A stretch of 64,000 nt of DNA from Chimonanthus salicifolius (taxonomy: Eukaryota > Streptophyta > Magnoliopsida > Laurales > Calycanthaceae): assembly GCA_013350335.1 (NCBI GenBank), contig CM023534.1:2356001-2420000 (forward strand). Reading direction: 5' to 3'. Positions 11,586-24,259 of this stretch are shown here, piece after piece. The position numbers and the translations under genes are program-made. The notes beneath the pieces are model-generated. The model saw only the letters and a program-made list of their open reading frames with translations, did not search any database and had not been told where the DNA came from. Within the stretch, counting starts at the first letter, position 1. Each line of letters opens with the position of its first letter.

Positions 11586-12347
11586 GATAAAATTATAAGA
11601 TGGAGGTGAAACTTCATACAAGATTTATTTATACGATTTTCTTTTCATCACATTCAAATTATATGACTCCAAGATTTATTTAACAACATATTTCATTAAA
11701 ATATCTCGCAAGAAAGAAAAAAAAGGTCTCCAATAAAGGTTCTTTAATAAAATTGGAAATCTATAATAAAATTAATAAATAATGGAAGTATGTTCATTGA
11801 GCCTATTAAATGACAAGACAGTAAATTTTAATAATATATTTAATACGTAATATGAAATATATACAATATATGTATCACTGTAAACTTATTAAAAATCATA
11901 AAGATTTAAAGTCATACAATTCAAAATTGGTAGCATAACTTTATCGTCAAAATTTTGAAGAAGAATTCTTGTTTAATGGATTTTGTATTACTTTAGACAA
12001 TAAAAAATTATTCATTTTATTTTCAGCCGATCATGTTCATTTCTAAGATCTTTATTTTTCTCCTTTATTAATTTTTATATTAATCTTTTTACATTCATAT
12101 AAAAATCGATCAAATCCTTTAAAATTATAAAATTCATTTTCAAGTTTTAGTCATCTTTTCACAAATTTATCTTAGTTTTAGATACTAACATGATGAGTTT
12201 GATGGAATTCTTTTAGTTCACCAAATTTAATCACACAATTTTTTTTTTATTTCCAGTCTATTTTCAAAGAGTACAGTGTCAGTTCAACCAACACACAACT
12301 TAAAATTCATCACAAGCTCTGCCCCTCTAGGATTTTCTCCTTCCGGT

Positions 12348-12472
12348 CATGGGTGAAAAAACAGTATCAGCCGATACGATGACGGATATTCTTTTTTTTT
12401 TTTAAATTAAAACAATCAATATCGACCGATATCAGTGATATATATCAGATATCGACCGATATTATTATCCTG
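12348..12472. mobile_element. hAT MITE, TATCGGCCGATA family, copy 2 (125 bp)
   Basis: It starts CATGGGTGAAAAAACAG and ends TTATTATCCTG. The flanks CTTCCGGT (12340-12347) and CTTCCAGT (12473-12480) are an 8-bp duplication with one change. The interior carries ATCAGCCGATAC and two ATCGACCGATAT motifs. Confidence 0.7.
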
Positions 12473-13143
12473 CTTCCAGTAATCCTCTTACTCTTCCACC
12501 TTCTTTTTCCCTTCAATGTTATAATTTTTGTTAGGGATTTTTATGGAATGGAGTTATAAACGGAAAGGTAGGCCTAAATGGGGAGCTTTGCATGAAGAAG
12601 ATTTAAGCTAAAATTTGGGTTTGGAACCCTAAGAGATGGTTGAAAATTGGGAAAACGGTGGGTTGACAAAATTGGAGCTGAATAATGTCACAAATTTAGA
12701 GGTTTATCATGGTTTGAGCTTGGATAACCCAAATTAGGGTTGAAACCTTTAATAAATGGGGGGTTTCCACTTAATAGGTGAATTAAGTAATTGATTGGCT
12801 TAATTATAAACTTACACATGTTGAATGGTTGGTTAAGTATGATTACATATTTAAAATCACTAAATTTAATCATAAAATCATTTTTCTAATTGTATTCATT
12901 TTAATATGATTTTTTCTATTTTTAGATAGCTAAGTATAACGGTTGTGTTTTACACATGGGTCCACTTAAAATTTTAATTAACCCAGTCGGGCATGTTTAC
13001 AATTAGAAATGGGAATTTGGGCCGAGAGCCTGAAAGCTCGATGAGTCTGGCCAGAGAAAAATGTGGGCTCGAACATCATTTTTCCTCCTGATTTATAACA
13101 GGTCGGGGTTGGACCAAAATAAAGCCCAATATTATGGTTAAGC

Positions 13144-13330
13144 TAGGCGTGCAAAAATCGGATTTACCAAGATATCGGTGTCTAGGCCGATATCTCGGTA
13201 GATCAGCCAATATCTCTCTCCTAATTTATTTTTAAAATTTCAATATGCATTGTCCGATCTCGGCAAGATCTCGGCCGATATTCGTTAGTTCGGCCGATAC
13301 AATGCGTATCGATCGAGATTTATACCCCTA
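13144..13330. mobile_element. hAT MITE, TATCGGCCGATA family, copy 3 (187 bp)
   Basis: The ends are TAGGCGTGCAAAAATCGG and GATTTATACCCCTA. The flanks GGTTAAGC and GGTCAAAC agree at 6 of 8 bases. Interior motifs are GGCCGATATCTCGG, TCGGCCGATATTC and TCGGCCGATAC. Confidence 0.7.
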
Positions 13331-13735
13331 GGTCAAACTCAAACTTATGCATGCTCAAGCCCAAGACTGAGAGTCTGGCCCAATTATTCAGGCTTTTTAA
13401 ATATCTATAATTCATATAATATTGGTGCCTCATTAAGTAGTACTAACGAACACAGCAGAGTTAATTTTAACAGAGTCTGACAAAATACTCATTTATGGTT
13501 TCCTTTTAAGGCACAATTGTTAGCTTAATGGGAAAATAAATTTCGATGAAAAAATAGATCATGATGTAATTTTTTTCATAGTAATATCGTTTGGTAGAAA
13601 TTCACTTTCTAATATGAAAATTTTCCTATATTTGTTTGTCACTATCCTACCTAAGAAATGTTAGTTGATAAATGAATCAATCGGTTTGGGTTAAACCCAT
13701 TTAACAAGTGGGTTAAGATAGGTAGGTATTGGGTC

Positions 13736-14241
13736 TAGGGCTACAACTAGCGAGCTGGGCCAGGTTTTGGTTTAGCACAAGACTAGACCCGAATTGCTAT
13801 TAAAGGACCCAAGCCTGAGTTTGGGCCTAAGTCAAGATAAATTAGTCAAATGTAAGCCTTACCCAAAATGTATTTGTAGGAACCAATCCCGATTTTAAGT
13901 TAGAAATGTATATGAAGGCTTATTTGGACTAAGCTTACTTTGGGCCAAAATGAAAGTTGTTTGTATTATTCTATAAAAATATAAATTACATTAAATAAAT
14001 TTTATATTTGTATACTACATGGATTAAAAAATCTATATTTAGAATAATGGCTCAAATTTGGGAATTTGGGACAAATTCGGGCTTCTATTACTAAGCCTAG
14101 CCTAACCCAAATTCTAATTTAGGCCTGCTATTTTAGTCTTAAAAATGAGTCCAACCAAAGCCCGATCAACCTGAATCTCATTTTTTATATATATATTTTT
14201 CATCCAAGCTCAGGCTAGGCTCGGCCTAAGTTACACCTTTA
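13736..14241. mobile_element. hAT-like element, 506 bp, TAGGGCTACAAC ends
   Basis: The left end TAGGGCTACAACTAGCGAGC and the right end CTAAGTTACACCTTTA are imperfect inverted repeats. The flanks ATTGGGTC (13728-13735) and GTTGGGTC (14242-14249) match at 7 of 8 positions. The subterminal parts hold GGGCC/GGCTCGG-rich words, like a decayed relative of the 2722-3631 element. Confidence 0.65.
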
Positions 14242-14249
14242 GTTGGGTC

Positions 14250-16960
14250 TACTATTTAATAAATGGGATGAGTTGGTCAACCCAATTAAGTTTCATCAAG
14301 TATTTGGGTCGGTCAACTCATTTAATTAATCAGTCATCTTAGCTATGGGTCAAATTGGCCCATTAAGAATTTTTTGGGTTTTGCCAACCTGTTTAATAAT
14401 AAATGCGTTAGAGATTTGGATTAGCCCATAAATAACTGAATTGGGTTAGGCGCGAGTCGGGTTAGATCCACCGTTTAATAATGGGCAAAAGCTGAGTTAA
14501 CCCAGTTAAGCTTGGTTGGATATTCGGATTGATTTAACTCATTTGGATACAAATTTATGTCATGTGTGGGATGAATGACTTGGGTATGATAATGATAGGA
14601 TTGTAATGAGGACATCCTAGGCTCAAATGAGGAATTATTTGTTGAATGATTGGAAATGGCTCTAGAATTTCATGAAAAATGTGATGATGGAAAGATAGGG
14701 CTTTTCAAAGGTCTAAATGGGCCTAAAGGCTCAAAGTGATGAGCCCATATCGTTGATACATGGGTTAGAGCTTGATCCAACATGTTTTGGGCCTCAAAAC
14801 CTACATTTTTTGGTCCATTAGCAAGGGATAAGGACCGGCCACTGGATGAGAAGAGAAGAGAATGATAGAGCTCCATATTAATATTTCATGGGATTCTTAT
14901 ATCATAATGAACCAAATTAGCAAGGAATCTTCTCCATTGGGAAGTATTGGACGCAAGGTAGGATCACTCCAAATTCATCCACCATACATTCATTTTTATT
15001 TTATTTTTTTAAAAATTCTTTTGTGAAGTAATAAAGCTAGACAAGTTTAGATTGGATAAAATGAAATTAGCAAATACTAGGATAGAAATTAGCAAAGAAT
15101 GTCTTCTATTTTGTTTAGTTTGTGCTTAAATTTAATTATTGTTCTTATATTCAATTAATTTTTGGAATTCAATTGAATTTTAATTTTACCAATGAGATTT
15201 GCATGTTGTCAAATTTTCCAAGTGAGATTTGAGTATAATTCAAAATTTCTTTTGAGTGAAATTTGATTTGGATAATCTATAGAAGCTTTGAGTTTTCTCC
15301 TAATTAGACTCATTGGAACTATGATGAAATTTAAATTTTTATAAATCTGATGACTTTCTCCGAATTGTCGAATAAATTTTGAATTTTTCTTGATCTGATT
15401 TGAAGAAATTGGTTATAAATCAAGATTTTGCTGAAGACTTGTGGAAGATTGCAAATTTTAACCATAGGTATTCATCAGATTGGATCAACCTGTTTTGATT
15501 GTTTCGTTTAGGTGATCCTATTTAATAAATTGGTCAAGTTTTATATAAAATAAATTAAATTAAGCTTTTTATAAATAGTCTGAGTTGAGTCAACCAATTT
15601 AATCTTGGTTGTCTACCTTAGATCAAGTTCACCTATTTAGTATTTACTAAATTGGTTCTAACTGGTTAAGTAAACTCATTTTATAAATTGACTAAATTGA
15701 ATCAGGTCAAATTAATTAATGGGCGGTTGAGACCTGTACCAACCCATTGAATGAATGGATGAAGTTAAGAAGGCATGTGATCAAAATTTATTTGGTCAAC
15801 CTTCTAAGGTGGACTTCATAAATTTTGAAAAGTTGTAGAGGGACTTAGCTACTCTCTCCGTTTAGAGACTCTTCTCTTTTATATATTCAAGTGAGTCATA
15901 TGCTTTCTAATGGAACATTTAGACAATGAAGAGGACATTGATTGTGCAGAATTTGAACTCCATCCGATCACAATAGCATTATGATCTTAGACTTTGATGA
16001 TTTAACTATGGTGAAATCATCGATTTTTCATGGTCCATCTCACACAATTATGATGATTGGATTGAGAAGTTTTTCTTAAGTTATATTATCTATGAAGTCA
16101 TATATCCCTCCGATCCAATTTCGTAGGGCCCATCTAATGATAAATGTATAGTCTCTCTATTTAAGATGAATACCTAATTCTCCCAAAAGATGCTCATAAT
16201 TCTACTAGAAAAGTATTTATCCATGCGTATGATTTTTTTTTGAAATTATTTTCTAAAAAAATTGGCTCTAATTTTTTTTTAAAAAATATACAAATAAATA
16301 ATAAAAATGTTGTTTTTTTCTAAAAAAATAAAATTTCCTAAAAAAATCTATGTGAATAAAAACTACTGACAATTTTTAAGTTTTGGTTGATATCGATAGA
16401 CTGTTCTCAACTTACGAGAACAAAATTTATTTGTATTTGCACATTTAGTGTCTTTATCTATTAATATATGAACCATTTCAAAAAAAAACTTACGAGAACA
16501 AAATCTTACCAAGATTTTCTCTGTCATGATAATAATAATGATTATATGTCACTAAATGGATCCTAAGGTCAAATAATTGGGTGTGATATAAAAACAATCA
16601 TATGAATAATTTATTTCTGAAGTTTCACTTTCATTCGATTATTCTATCTCCCAATTTTAAAATTTCAAAAGTCAATTATCTATAATTAATGAAATTTAAA
16701 AAAACTAAGATTATACAACTTAGATTATCAATCGATAATGAAACTTTATACACTTTCCATCTATGTAATCACTTATCACATAAATCTAAATATGTGAGTC
16801 TCAAAATTTATTTGATTGTATGTCTCACTAAAGAGTCTCACCTTTAAAATCTTACCGGCATAACTCTTTCTTTAAAAGTGCGGCACAAGCATTTTTCCTT
16901 TTTCCCTTTCATACGAGTTAGACAACCAACGTACAATAAGCGAGACTCTTATTTTCCGTT
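14250..16960. other. Non-coding; decayed repeat text
   Basis: From 14250 to 14560 and again near 15480-15780 the text repeats words like GGTCAACCCATTTAATAAATGGG in degenerate form, an old low-copy tandem or transposon remnant. The rest is AT-rich with no coding signal. No RNA gene was recognised. Confidence 0.45.
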
Positions 16961-16963
16961 TTT

Positions 16964-17594
16964 CGAAATTTAGAATGAAATTACCATTTTGCCATTCAGT
17001 TTTTTAAAAAAACCGAATAGAGTCCAATTGTCTGAATGAACCTTCAATCCATTTTCGTTTGTTCGGACGATCTCTCACGTATTAAGATTCTTTGAACGAT
17101 CTTAATATTGAACATGACTCTATGGAGTTTGTGGGCTGACGATTCCTACAAATAAGGTATCAAAATTCATGTACTCTGAATTTTATTAACTCCGAAACTG
17201 ATTTTAAATGAAAAAGGGTGTAGTTTTGGACTTCAAAAATAGTACCCAAAGAATTAAGAGAGAATATCATTTTCCTTAATTCTTTGAGTACGATTTTTTA
17301 AGTCCAAAACTATACTCTTTTCACTTAAAATCAGCTCCAAAGTTCATAAAATTCAGAGTAGATAAATTTTTATACCTTATTTGTAGAAATCGATCGAGAA
17401 ACGGCCTCGTTTGAAAATCCCTCTCTACAGCCCTTAAACTCCATAAAGTCGAGCTCAATATTAAGATCGTTTGGACGATGTGAAGACCATCCGAACGAAC
17501 GAAAATGAAATGAATGTTCGTTCGGACGATGGGATCTGATTTTAATTTTCTTAAAAATCGAAGGGCAAAATGATAATTTCACCCTAAATTTTGA
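16964..17594. mobile_element. Foldback/MITE with about 300-bp inverted arms
   Basis: The whole segment is one long imperfect palindrome centred near 17260 (AATTAAGAGAGAATATC / ATTTTCCTTAATT). The outer parts pair too: GAAATTACCATTTTGCC on the left with GGCAAAATGATAATTTC on the right, and CGTTTGTTCGGACGATC with GTTCGTTCGGACGATGG in inverted form. There are no coding frames. Its transcript could fold into a long hairpin. No target duplication could be fixed. Confidence 0.75.
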
Positions 17595-19845
17595 AAAATG
17601 ATGCCTCTTAGCAGAAAAATATGGTGTCTAAATAGCCACCCTAATAAAATAGGCTACTAAATCGATGTTAGCTCATATAATCTTGATCTTTAAATTTTAA
17701 TAAGTATAAACCATTATTTTTTAAAAGTTTAAGATCATGAGATAGGGTGAAGAGATGAAGGTAATGCTTCATACACTAAATTATACACTCAGGCTTATGT
17801 GGCTAATTCTAATTGGTTGCGCAGAAACTCGAGCAGATCATATTAAATTCCGAACCAAGTTTCACCCCTAATTTTCATAAGTTAGTTAAGATATCAATCA
17901 AATAACTTATCACATTAGCAAATGTTATAAAATGGTGTAACTAAGTGTAGCATTTTCCATCTTAAGATCTTTTTTTTTAATGTTTTCAGTCTGTTTTAAA
18001 ACAAATTTATCTATTTTCAACATTAATATGATAAAAAAGGCCAATCTTTCAACTTCACCTAGTCAAATCTCAAAACTTTCTTTTTTCTTTTCTAATTTTT
18101 TCTTACAAAAATATAAGTAAATTGCAATTATTCGATGAACGAACGTTAAAATTAATTCGTAAATGGTCACCTTCAACTATCTCTTTTATATAATTATATA
18201 CATACAAGTAAAATAAAGACAGTAATATTTATATTTATTAAATTGATTTTATTTCCACGTCAAATATATGCTTATAATATCTATTCTGTTGGACCTTTAT
18301 GACTTGAACATGCCATTTCAATATTAGTAATGAAACGCAACCAACATTAAAATGGTTTCTTTCTCCAACTCAGTCTGTCCCGTGTGAAACACGTTATCTA
18401 CAAACTATGAGACTTCACGCAAACAAATCACCACACTTTACTTGCAAGGCTCTTTTTCAAAACTATTTTAACCTTTTTCAACTCCACGAAGATGACACCC
18501 ATGTTTAATTTTGAATAGTCGTTTAGACACCTCACTCTTTTTTGAAATCAAGGAGTGATATTTTAACCCTGAAATCAACTCCTTCGAATTTAATAGGCCA
18601 TGAACTCTTAAGTTTAAAGTACGGCCGGTATACATTTAACAACTTGGTGTACTTTCCAAGTTCCACACCAACCATTCAATTTTTCTTTTTCTTTTTCAAC
18701 TTTCCTTTCTCCGGGAATGGAACCATAATCGAAATCAACACTCCATTCTCCTTCTTCGAGATCGAGATCAACTTTTGAAATGATAGAGGGAAATGAGTGG
18801 TAGTGTAGGCCGCTTTCCCTTCTCTGAAAGAATCATCCCACATTATCTTTGAAGTTTGTACTTTGTAGGCCTTTGTATAAATGTCAACTTCCTTTTACAG
18901 CACAACCATTCCTTTGAATTCCTTGTCTTGCCTTTTACTTTACGCGCACTCCTATGAAGATGTGAAACCGCGTGACAAATGATGAGAAAGATAGAAAAAT
19001 AAAAAGTAAAATAAAAAGAATTAATTTTTTTTATGAAAAAGTATTTTTCGTAAAAATCTTTTTAAATGGAAAATCTGTTTTCTACACTATGCACACTTTC
19101 AGATGAAGTCGGAAGTTTGTTGGTTAAAATCCGTATTTGTTTGCAAAAAGTCTTTAAAATTAGAGTTCTCTTGACACAAAAAATATCACTCTCTATTATG
19201 TTGTATTATGAGTATGCAGACTGAAAGCTTTACACATGTTCAAAGATTAATCAGATAAGATGATAAAAACATTTTATTCTTGTACTAAGATTGTCATGCT
19301 ACTTTTGTATAAAATATCTAATTTTATTGGAAAACTATTTTGAAGGAAAAGACTAATGATAGAAATTCTTTCACAGGGAAGGTTTTTAGTGGATTTGAGT
19401 TGGAGAGTACAACTGAGAAAAAAAAATTATGGAGACTTTTCCAAGTCCATTCTTTTTAAAAGATATTGCTATTTAAATTTTAAAATGAAGCGCACATTTT
19501 ATAATAAAATATATAGAAAATAATAAAGATATTAGTCGGATAAAATTTAACCCTCATTTGATCATTTTAGTATTTAGCATTTATTTTAATTGTTATGTAT
19601 TATTAAATTTTCAGAATCCATCTTGATGATTTGGAGGAATTTTCAGCCACTTTGTCAATTAAAAATAAACATTTCAATCTCTCCCTAATGCTCCCTCTGA
19701 ACCTTAAATTTTACTTGAGTTTGGAGTGTTGGTTGAATCTTATATGCTGGTAAAAGCACTAAACTACTCAACTATAATTACATTTCAATCATTGATCTTG
19801 GAGTTTCCTCTCTTACTTGTTACCTTGCCTACCTTTACCTTTGAG
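17595..19845. other. Non-coding, AT-rich
   Basis: Nothing recognisable. The short frame near 18542-18778 is low-complexity (poly-T derived phenylalanine run) and has no conserved motif. Confidence 0.45.
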
Positions 19846-19847
19846 AC

Positions 19848-19975
19848 GAAGGGTTTAAAATTCGGTATGGACTGATATTTTGTTATCGGCCGATATTTTT
19901 CTCTTTTAATTTTTTTAAAAAAAATTACTATAAGCAGATGTATAACGGTTTTTAAAGCCGATATCTCGACCCTTG
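19848..19975. mobile_element. hAT MITE, TATCGGCCGATA family, copy 4 (128 bp)
   Basis: The ends are GAAGGGTTTAAAATTCGG and CCGATATCTCGACCCTTG. The flanks TTTGAGAC and TTTGAGAA are an 8-bp duplication with one mismatch. The interior holds TTATCGGCCGATATTTTT. Confidence 0.7.
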
Positions 19976-19989
19976 TTTGAGAACACTTC

Positions 19990-21100
19990 AAATAAGGAGA
20001 AGCAAAAAAATTCTTGTGGCTCCTCACTCAAATTTGGATTTTTTTTAATTGGGCAATTGGGCAATTGGGCATGCAAACCTTTAATTAGGCAATTAGACCC
20101 ATACTCATCAATTTCATCATGACATCAGGGTCAGTTGGACAATTTATTCATATAAGTCTTCATCGATGTCCTCAAATTGAATAGAACTAAGCCCATTAAA
20201 AAGCTTATGAGGCCCTCTCTTCCCTCCGTTGATTCTTACATGGATTTATGTTGAAATTTCTTTAATTAAACTCTCATGGATTCCACCATCTTCTAATGGG
20301 TCTTCATAATTTGCATTTGGATCCTTTCGGTTTCTTACGACAACATCAAATTGATTTACAATGATGTAAACTTCTAAAAATAGTCTTTAAATTGAATTAT
20401 TAGTTAAATTTAGAAAATAAAATCTAATATTTTCATATTCATCTAAAGGCTTTCATTGGGCTTATGTTGCAGTCTTCAATTCTTGGACGTATCCCTCCTT
20501 TCTATTTTCAATGGTTTTTTTTTTTTTTTAACGAGAAGTATTCTTGAGGTATTTTACCCAATAAAACTAATTCTCTATACCTGCAATTTTTTTAATACAG
20601 TCTTCATTTTTTAGAAGTATTTTTTTCATTGAGTATGATGCAATTAACTAAAAAGATATTTTAAAAAATACTGTAATATAAAAGATATAAATATCAAATA
20701 TTTTTATAAAAAGCAAATTGATTTCTTTGTGTCTCATGCACGCATGCAGCTATGCAACACCAAAATTATAAATTCACCGAATCAAAGTTGTGAATGTCGT
20801 GCCCCATACGCTTTCCCTCTAAAGAAAATTGATGCAATATTCATGATAGTGTCGGCTTTGTTTAGGAAATCACGGGCCATCCACAGAGCACTCACACAGT
20901 CATAAATATAGACCCATGCCTGCATTATATTCTTATTGTTGGTGACTTGTCCTCGCCCGAGTTGTTGATATGTTAAAGGATGAACCAAAAAAAAATTGAG
21001 ATCTATGTAGATTTTAAATTTTTGAGTTTAGTTGAATCGAATTTTATATGTTTTTTTTTTCAACTCGATTCAATTTTAAGTTTATAAATACACAAACCAT
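19990..21100. other. Non-coding; one unexplained short frame
   Basis: The segment is AT-rich. The minus-strand frame 20782-20988 (containing YDCVSALWMARDFLNKAD) has a less skewed composition than its surroundings but matches no family I recognise. It may be a gene or transposon scrap. Confidence 0.35.
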
Positions 21101-21106
21101 AATAAT

Positions 21107-21272
21107 AATTTTTTTTTTGAATTTACGTATTGAAAACTGTAGAAAATTCAATATAAAACTCCAACGGGTGACATCCACTGCTCTTAAGGTACACCAGGTT
21201 AGATCATGGGACTCGAACCTGATACTTCTCATTTCCTGAGGTGAGAAATTAACCAGAGCTAAACCCATTTAG
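21107..21272 (-). mobile_element. tRNA-derived SINE (copy a)
   Basis: On the minus strand it runs from a head with a degenerate B box (near 21210-21225, GTATCAGGTTCGAGTCCCAT) through a body ending in an A-rich tail (plus-strand poly-T 21108-21118). The same layout recurs at 24100, 28212, 53225, 55418, 59205 and 63088. Confidence 0.6.
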
Positions 21273-21279
21273 GCCCATT

Positions 21280-23140
21280 ATAATAATTTCATTCATCATT
21301 AATAATAACAATTCACAAAATTTGTGCTACTTTTGATTGATCATTGAAGTGATATTTAACATTTGAAACCTTAAATTGGACAAAATTGTTGCACTTTTAG
21401 GTTGATATTTGAGAAAATCAATTATTATTAACTACATATCATCAATATAAAAATAGTTTGTACAATTAATGACTAAAATTTAGTGGTTATGAAATTGACA
21501 GCTAACCTCAATCAAATGATTTTCAGTTATTTTGCAAAGGAAGCCATTAACCGATTTAGTTATTTTAAAAATTCAGATTATTAAAACCACAGTTACTAAA
21601 AATAAATAAAATAATAGTATATTTTATAAAATAACATATTTAAAAATATATTTATTATACTTATTACTTAAATTTGGCAAATCCATGGTCTTGAAGCCCG
21701 GGATAAGCACGGGCCATCTCTGCGGGTTATATGAAATGATACATATTAATACATTGGTCAAAATAACTTGATCAGATGTGCATTTGTTAGACTGTTTTTG
21801 ATGAGATTAAGATTAATAAATAAGTGATTCCTCTAGGTTTTATTGGAGACCTCTTCCAAATTACTAATTTAAATGTGTTCAGGAGAGAATAAAATAACTT
21901 AGATAAACTTAATTATAAGACTGCAATGTTTCAATTTTTATTTTTTACTTTTAAATAATTATGAACCTTTAAGAAAAAAAATGTTGGAGTTTAAAGTGAG
22001 CTGCATATATACCAAATTTCAACAAAAATATCAAAAATTGGACCTTCCCCACGAACCATAGAACAACAAAAATAATACCAAAGCCAACTGACCATATTCA
22101 TTGTTTTGGAATTTACAAGTACTAGAAACATAATCAATAACCCTGTTAAGAGAATGGTCTCAAGAATATTATTTTATAAGACTTCCCCTGTAGTTTTTTT
22201 AATTTTTACATCTTGAATGAAATTGATATCTCATTTTCAAAGAGAATGAAAGAGATGTAAAAAAATATTCATTCGCAACTAACTTTTTCAGATCCTTATT
22301 TCTGCTAAATACATAACAACTTCATGAAAATCATTCATGCCAAACAAAATGTATATTTCATAGCTGACTCATACTCAATCGAGACATTGGTTGGATTAAA
22401 GGTTTTTTAGACAAAGTTATCCTTCAAAATGTAGAAAATTATATTACCACATCTTCAAAAAAATAAACTTTTAAAATCTATAACTATTATTATTACTAAA
22501 TAAAATAAAATAATCTATGACCTCCCTGCTTACCTTAACGGATGTGAAAATATTTAAGAATTTTTTATTTAGATAATACTTAAACATGGAGAAGTTTAAA
22601 CCGAAGGTATAAATAATTTAATTGTTCTACGAAAGTACCAAGAATTTCTTAAAAAAAAAAATTTAAACAATCTACTATTAACAAATTCAGTGGAGCTACA
22701 TTTATTTTAAATAAAAAAAATTGGCACATTTGTTTACGGGAGGTCTTGCGACGAAGAAGCCCTCTTCAACACAAAAAAGTGTGACTTCCCTTGTTCTGTG
22801 CGGATTGGAAGGTTTATGGAAGGATTAGTGAAATGAGACACTTGACATGTTTGAATTCCTTGATTTAAAATTAAAAAAAAAATCGACAAGATGTCGATTT
22901 TATATCTTAAATAACTAGTGAAGATAACACTTTTACTTTTGTTTTTTTAAAGATTTATTGAAACAGAAATCTATATTTTTAAGAATGAGACAAAATGTCA
23001 GTTTCCTACACATGCACAGTCAGTATTCATAAAAAGAGAAAAAAAAAAATTCTGAAAATGTCTTTTAATAAACAGTAAGAATATGAACAAACAACTTTAG
23101 TTTAAAAAGTACATCATCGAGATAAAATGTTCCAAAATAC
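21280..23140. other. Non-coding, AT-rich
   Basis: No gene, RNA or repeat with clear borders seen. It lies downstream of the minus-strand NIMIN gene. Confidence 0.5.
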
Positions 23141-23143
23141 AAT

Positions 23144-23149
23144 TTTATT
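23144..23149 (-). terminator. Poly(A) signal of the minus-strand NIMIN gene
   Basis: AATAAA on the minus strand, about 73 bp after the stop codon. Confidence 0.4.
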
Positions 23150-23221
23150 ATTTTATAAATTTATATCCTATTCCAGGTAATCAAGCTTTACGTTGAAGCG
23201 AAAGGCGCGCACGCTATGTCG

Positions 23222-23617
23222 CTATCTGCTAACATGCGCGGGGTGCTCCGGTTCCGGCTCCTCGTTCAGATCCAAACCCAAAGCGCCATTCTCTCCCTTC
23301 TTCTCCTCCTCTTCCCCTTTTTCTTCCTCCCTTTCTTCGTTTTCTTTCACGACCTCCATTTCGTCGTTACTTTTGACGCCGTTAAGCTCCTCGAAATCCT
23401 CCCTCTCGAAGGACGGCTTCCACCTCGCCCCCATCTCCGTCATCTGCCGCTCCTCGTGTTTTCCGTTGCCCAAGTGTCTCGAGGCAGCGTGTATCCGGCG
23501 CAGGATGGCAAAGAACTCTTCCACCTCGTCTTCCGTTGCCATACGGCTTTCGTCGTCTTCGTCCGCTCTCGCCCTCTTCCCGCCGTTCCCCGTTCGGGTT
23601 TTACTCTCCTCCTCCAT
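23222..23617 (-). CDS. NIM1/NPR1-interacting protein, NIMIN1/NRR-like (131 aa)
   Basis: NIMIN proteins are small nuclear proteins that bind NPR1, the salicylic-acid co-activator, and restrain PR-gene induction. This intronless frame shows the family layout: a basic start (KRARAD, residues 14-19), an acidic segment leading into DEVEEFFAILRRI (about 30-42, the DxFFK-like NPR1-contact region), RWKPSFEREDFEE (about 66-78, the EDF motif), a long Glu/Lys-rich linker, and a C-terminal LGLDLNEEPEPE (LxLxL, EAR-type repression motif). It differs from the other three copies by an Arg in FEREDF (they have FEWEDF), by an EAR motif that is not terminal, and by orientation. The LDLNEEP tail recalls rice NRR-type members. 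The local GC content is high against AT-rich flanks. The overlapping plus-strand frames are shadows. Confidence 0.88.
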   Translation of the reverse strand: MEEESKTRTGNGGKRARADEDDESRMATEDEVEEFFAILRRIHAASRHLGNGKHEERQMTEMGARWKPSFEREDFEELNGVKSNDEMEVVKENEEREEEKGEEEEKKGENGALGLDLNEEPEPEHPAHVSR

Positions 23618-23751
23618 CTCCAGTCCCCAACGGCAGCCAACGGTAAGTCACGGTAACTATCGTAACTCTCTCCTTCTCTCTCTCGTTAGACCATGTATCA
23701 CCTTTTGGGTTTATTAGGTTTTTCCGTTTACTCTTCTCTCCGTCGCATCAT

Positions 23752-23763
23752 CTCATATAAAGC
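23752..23763 (-). promoter_or_regulatory. TATA box of the minus-strand NIMIN gene
   Basis: GCTTTATATGAG on the minus strand, about 140 bp before the start codon, at a plausible distance for a leader of about 110 nt. Confidence 0.5.
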
Positions 23764-24099
23764 GTGCAGGGGCCGCTGTTCGCTACACCGCGTGTGCACT
23801 CCTAAATCGCAGAATCATCACCACTGCTTAGGTTGAATGAGGACGAGAGGTGGGCCCCACCATAAAGAAAGTTGGCAAAATTAAAGAGAGAATCAATTCA
23901 AGATTTCCAGAGGTTGCTTTGATAGGGGGATCCATCCCGGAAACTACTGCCTCTTTTGACCTTTTGGGCTTTTCACTGTTTTCACTGATATTTTCTTTGC
24001 TTTAAGCCTTTAATAAAAGTAAATTCAAATAAGTTTTATAAATATATTTGATATTTTTTATCGAAGAATTGGTTTGGACATTATATATATTGTAATTTA

Positions 24100-24250
24100 T
24101 ATGTGAAAAATTACAGAATATCTAGTGAAAAATCTCTATAAGTGAGTCCACTATTTCTAAAGTACACTAAGGTTAGGCCATGGGGATTCGAACACACAAC
24201 ATCTCTGCTTCATGAGGCGGGAGGCAATAAGTTGAACTACACGTATATGA
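24100..24250 (-). mobile_element. tRNA-derived SINE (copy b)
   Basis: The minus strand holds CCTCCCGCCTCATGAAGC followed by a B-box-like GTTCGAATCCCCATGGCC and the shared body (CTTAGTGTACTTTAG). It is clearly the same family as the 63088-63250 copy but more decayed in the tail. Confidence 0.65.
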
Positions 24251-24259
24251 GTTTTGGAC

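Noticed and set aside
23193..23717. Plus-strand frames of 174 and 146 codons over the NIMIN gene
   Set aside because: Ser/Leu-rich shadows of the Glu/Lys/Arg-rich minus-strand NIMIN frame.
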